DNA of 64,000 nucleotides from Cheiracanthium punctorium (taxonomy: Eukaryota > Arthropoda > Arachnida > Araneae > Cheiracanthiidae): the NCBI GenBank assembly GCA_038373885.1, contig JAWZYV010012268.1, positions 62,001 through 126,000 on the forward strand. Reading direction: 5' to 3'. The notes under the pieces were generated by a model. That model made no database searches, was not told the DNA's origin, and saw only the letters and a program-made list of their open reading frames with translations. Position numbers and translations under genes: made by a program. The number at the start of each line of letters is the position of its first letter. Positions within the stretch are counted from its first letter, which is position 1. Of this stretch, positions 60,946 through 64,000 are shown piece after piece.

Positions 60946-62150
60946 CCTTGAAAGTTTCCAAAATATGTTCCATTGAGCCGTTTAATAAATTGAAATTGTC
61001 AAAGATGAGAAAACAGACCTTCTGAAGTATCATTTTAAAAACAATCCAATAGAAATGAATGAGAGTGTGCTAAATTTTTGTGTTTTTGATATCAGGCTTT
61101 GAATTGTAAGAGCTGAGTTACAGAAGTATGAGTGATATTTGTTCATTTTGTCATGTATTTTACAGGGGGGAAAAAAATTCCATTAGAAAGCCTACAAGAG
61201 TTGTCCTACACTCTCGACAGATCTACAGGAAAATAGGGGGTTACAAATGCACTCACTCTCCCAGACAAATCAAGTTCAGGCTATAAAAGATTGGCATATT
61301 TTGTAACCTCAAATTAATTTTTAAGAGGAAACAAAGAAATGAAAAAAAAAAAAAAAAAAAAAAAGAGCCACTTCCCCACCTTCCCAGCCTTTTTTCTGGA
61401 TCCTCCCCTATTGCCAAGATATAAAGAATTTGCTTTGCAAAATTGCAGGTTGCATGGCAAGTGAGTGAACTGAGTTGGGATCACATAGTGATCATAAGAG
61501 AATCGAAAGGTTATTCTGGGGAGGGGATGGGGAATCTAGCAAGCAGGGCTACAGACCATTAGAACATTTTAAAATTAACATTGCAATCCTGAAAATAAAG
61601 GAATCCAACAAAAGACACACTAATATGCACAGTCTATTAAAAATGAATTCTAAGTATTTTACCCACTAAAAATTGGCAGCATCTATAACTTCACTGACTC
61701 TAAATTTTAAAAGTCAAGAAATAAGAAAGGGTTTTTGTGAAAAATCTTGAACTTAATTAAATGATAAACATATTATGTATTATAGAGAGTTGTAGATTGT
61801 AGGTGTGCAATTTTGAAGAGGTGACTTTCATTCTATCTTGAATATTCTTTAAAAAGTTATACATAACAGATTTGTATAGAACTAGGTTTTATGAAATTTT
61901 TATGTCTTCTGATAATTAGCACCAGAGTGCTATTAATTTCAACCTTGCTTTTTGTGTAGACACGATTTTGGTACAATTAGAAAGTCGAGTCACTTTTCAA
62001 ATATGTTTGCCAAGATAACGTGGAGGGGGGGGGGAGGCATTAATAAAATGTTGAAAGTCACACAAGGTTTGCAATTTTTGATAAATGATTGCTAAACTGG
62101 GTGCCAAAACGCGACAATTTATTATCAATATATTTTGAGTATAGTTAGAA

Positions 62151-63150
62151 AACGCCTGGCGAATATTGTAAAATAGTTTTAGTAGGCGATTTAAATATTG
62201 ATTTTAATTCCGAAGAAGTGTTTTATAGAACAGTGAAGACAAATACGGCACACATCATAGATTATGACACACTTTCCAAATGGTATTTATAAAGATGAAG
62301 TGTAGTTTGACTATGCCTGGCGAAAATTGTTAAACAGTTTTGGTAGGCGATTTTAATATAGATTTCTATTCCAAAGAAGTGTTTTATAGAACAAAGAAGG
62401 AAAACACGATACGCTCATGGATTATGATTCTCATTCCAAACAGTATTTAAAATGTCTACGAGATATAGTTGTTATATGCCTATAGTTCGAATATGTCTGG
62501 TGAAGATTTTAAAACAGTATCAGTAGGCGATTTTAAGATCGATTTGGATCCCATGGTTCAAGAAAGAGTTGATTCTATTTTAACGCCCCTACTTTCGCCA
62601 ACCTAAAAATTCCCCGCCCTTTGGCGAGCTTTGAAGTCGTGGGTCTCTAGGAGTTATGCCCAAGTTTCAACGCTCTCTAAACAACTACATGAAAACTAAA
62701 CTGAGCAAATTAGTGATAAATGCACTAGTTAAGGAATTTGAAGACACTTAATTATTAAAACTACATTAATTGGCAACCCAAAATAAATAAAAATGTAACG
62801 GAATGCTGTATTTACAGGTTGTTCCAAATCCCCATTTTAATTCTAAATTACAATTGCCACATAAATACAAAAAAATTGTCATGGTTGCTGTATATGTTTA
62901 ATGATCGCCACCTTGGCGAGAGTTGGGGCGTTAAAGTAGAAATCAACCCAAGGAAGACAAACATGGCACACTCATGGATTATGATGCACATTCGAAACAA
63001 TATTTAAAACGGTGAAGTAGTAATATACTTGGCGAAGATTGTAAAATAGTTTTAGTAGGCAATTTCAAGATAAATTTCGATTCCAAAGATGGGTTTTATA
63101 AAACAAGGAAGAAAAAAAAATTCTGCTCTCTCATGAATAATGATACACTT
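62151..63150 (+). repeat. tandem array with GDFN-coding units
   Basis: Units begin at about 62151, 62311, 62491 and 63028, with a partial unit at about 62945. Period is about 160-185 bp. Each holds CCTGGCGAA(G/A)ATTGTAAAA, then AGTAGGCGATTTTAATAT. Read in frame, it gives PGEDCKIVLVGDFNIDF-like peptide, resembling the GDFN motif of endonuclease/exonuclease/phosphatase proteins. The units are diverged and carry stops. The array is cut by a TIR element (62568-62947). Confidence 0.65.
62568..62947. mobile_element. TIR element nested in tandem array
   Basis: The left end GTTGATTCTATTTTAACGCC and right end (reverse complement GTTGATTTCTACTTTAACGC) continue inward as inverted repeats over about 33 bp, including CTTTCGCCA/CTCTCGCCA. 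About 380 bp, non-coding. It splits the third tandem unit. Confidence 0.65.
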
Positions 63151-63348
63151 TCCCACCTTATGGAATAAGGAAGAAAATAGAGACGATGCAAAAATTATGA
63201 TACGCTTTTAATATATAGCACTTCGGTGCATATTTAAAATCTGAAAGGGTTTCAGATTTTTTAAAAATTAAATTTAAATTCAAACTTTATAAGTGGTTTC
63301 CGAATTTCATATGTTCACTATTTTGTATTTTTTTTTAATTTCTAATAG

Positions 63349-63461
63349 GATTTAATGTCTTGTATTCTGGTGAAGAAAGAGATTTTCATTGTGATAATTT
63401 AGAACCTGGAAAATCATATGAATTTAGGGTACAGTGTAAAAGTTTAGGAGGTACCAGTATG
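63349..63461 (+). CDS. FNDC3: FNDC3 exon, FN3 domain 4 strands C'-F
   Basis: Acceptor TCTAATAG, donor ATG|GTGAGT, 113 bp. It completes a glycine codon, then reads FNVLYSGEERDFHCDNLEPG followed by KSYEFRVQCKSLGGTSM. The YSG-x-x-x-x-x-x-C-x-x-L-x-PG and Y-x-x-RV patterns match domain 4 of the family. It ends in phase 0. Confidence 0.95.
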
Positions 63462-63881
63462 GTGAGTAATAATTACATTTATGTACTTCTGATTTTGCTT
63501 TTATCTTGAGTGTTTTATGCTGTTGACTGCTGTAATGCAAAAAGTTTTGGCATTATTATACATTAGGTATTCTAACTATAAATTCTATTTATCTTCTTGC
63601 TGTCTAAAAAATTAATGGTATTTTTAGATTAAACCAAGAACGATTAAGTAAAATAATTTTTGTAGTATTGTATACAGGTTTAATAATTTTGATATTATCA
63701 GGAGGGTGGGTTACTTTACAAACTAAAATGAATCACCATACTGTAATGTATATTCCCTTTTAAGCGACACGTTGTTTATTTAACGATCAGATACTCCTTT
63801 TTTTATTTACGTTTTTATAGAATACTTTGTGATTCATATTTTGAAATATAGTGATCATGCTTTTCTGTTTATTTCATTTAG

Positions 63882-63987
63882 TTTTCAGAAATTGGTACAG
63901 CTATAACACTTCCTGTGATTCCAGGGAAGTGCCAGCCTCCAAAACTTCATGGGAAACCCAAATCTATATCGATCCATGTAACATGGT
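63882..63987 (+). CDS. FNDC3: FNDC3 exon, end of FN3 domain 4 and start of domain 5
   Basis: Acceptor TCATTTAG, donor TGGT|GTATGT, 106 bp with one base left over. It reads FSEIGTAITLPVIPGKCQPP and then KLHGKPKSISIHVTW. The PG-x-C-x-PP linker and G-x-PK motif are typical of the domain 4/5 junction. Domain 5 continues beyond the window. The donor lies 13 bp from the window end. Confidence 0.94.
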
Positions 63988-64000
63988 GTATGTATAGCAT

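Larger units (their letters stand above)
51549..63348 (+). other. 11.8-kb FNDC3 intron with nested transposons
   Basis: Contents annotated separately: 4.2-kb hAT element, Helitron 56563-58924, transposon N-terminal pseudogene, hairpins, SINE tail, and tandem array with nested TIR element. The stretches 55955-56562, 59670-60420 and 60950-62150 hold no recognised feature beyond poly-A/poly-T tracts. Confidence 0.7.
6411..63987 (+). other. FNDC3: FNDC3-family gene, internal part (14 exons)
   Basis: Fourteen exons on one strand join with fully consistent phases into about 435 codons. The product contains consecutive fibronectin type III domains, with landmarks typical of FNDC3A/B: LSCEPD-PP linker after domain 1, VDNG in domain 2, CPDKP-like linker (LPDKPDPP) before domain 4, WDPPKDDGG in domain 4 and PGKCQPP before domain 5. 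Vertebrate FNDC3 proteins have nine FN3 domains and a C-terminal membrane anchor; the Drosophila family member is miles to go (mtgo). Both gene ends lie outside the window. FNDC3A and FNDC3B are vertebrate duplicates, so this copy cannot be assigned to either. Introns range from about 0.4 to 17 kb and are packed with transposons. Confidence 0.9.

Overview
This is animal nuclear DNA: AT-rich, with spliced genes, long introns and dense transposable elements. The organism is probably an arthropod and most likely an arachnid or spider. That is an inference from the transposon families (RNase H-bearing LINE tail, Penelope-like element with GIY-YIG, Tc1, Helitrons, hAT families, tRNA-derived SINEs), not from a marker gene. 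No bacterial operon, CRISPR array, rRNA gene or functional tRNA gene was seen.

The only host gene I can support lies on the + strand and spans nearly the whole window. Fourteen exons (6411-6473 through 63882-63987) join in one continuous reading frame. They encode about 435 residues of an FNDC3A/FNDC3B-family protein, whose family form is a tail-anchored, multi-fibronectin-type-III membrane protein. The window holds a charged linker, complete FN3 domains 1 to 4 and the start of domain 5. The 5' end (N-terminus, promoter) and the 3' end (remaining FN3 domains, membrane anchor) are outside. Every exon is flanked by AG/GT and every junction phase agrees. A 57-bp in-frame candidate exon (42483-42539) would interrupt domain 2 and is either a cassette exon or a pseudo-exon.

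The rest is a nested transposon landscape. Region 1-6.4 kb: a minus-strand Helitron (17-2068) containing a minisatellite, a TA-flanked DNA transposon with a decayed transposase (2275-4979), and a TIR element carrying a SINE tail. First long intron (6.5-23.6 kb): a 5'-truncated Penelope-like ORF, a Helitron (9545-12265) with a nested hAT MITE, a long-TIR element, a Tc1 element (16470-18743) split by a solo LTR (17715-18625), a dispersed repeat here called R1, a second decayed transposase, and a foldback repeat. Region 23.6-33.6 kb: seven further exons with a MITE, a SINE, a Helitron starting 16 bp after a splice donor, and a long-TIR element. Intron 33.6-45.7 kb: R1 copy 2 with two nested insertions, a textbook Helitron (41310-42004), a SINE and a hAT transposase fragment. 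Region 45.7-51.5 kb: exons, an intron duplication, the 3' end of an RNase H LINE, and a hAT element with a perfect 8-bp target duplication. Intron 51.5-63.3 kb: a 4.2-kb hAT element with perfect 8-bp target duplication, a Helitron (56563-58924), long hairpins, and a tandem array whose units carry an endonuclease-like GDFN motif.

Apart from FNDC3, all coding sequence seen is transposon-derived and mostly broken. Boundaries were read by eye from terminal repeats and target duplications; no alignment or database search was run.
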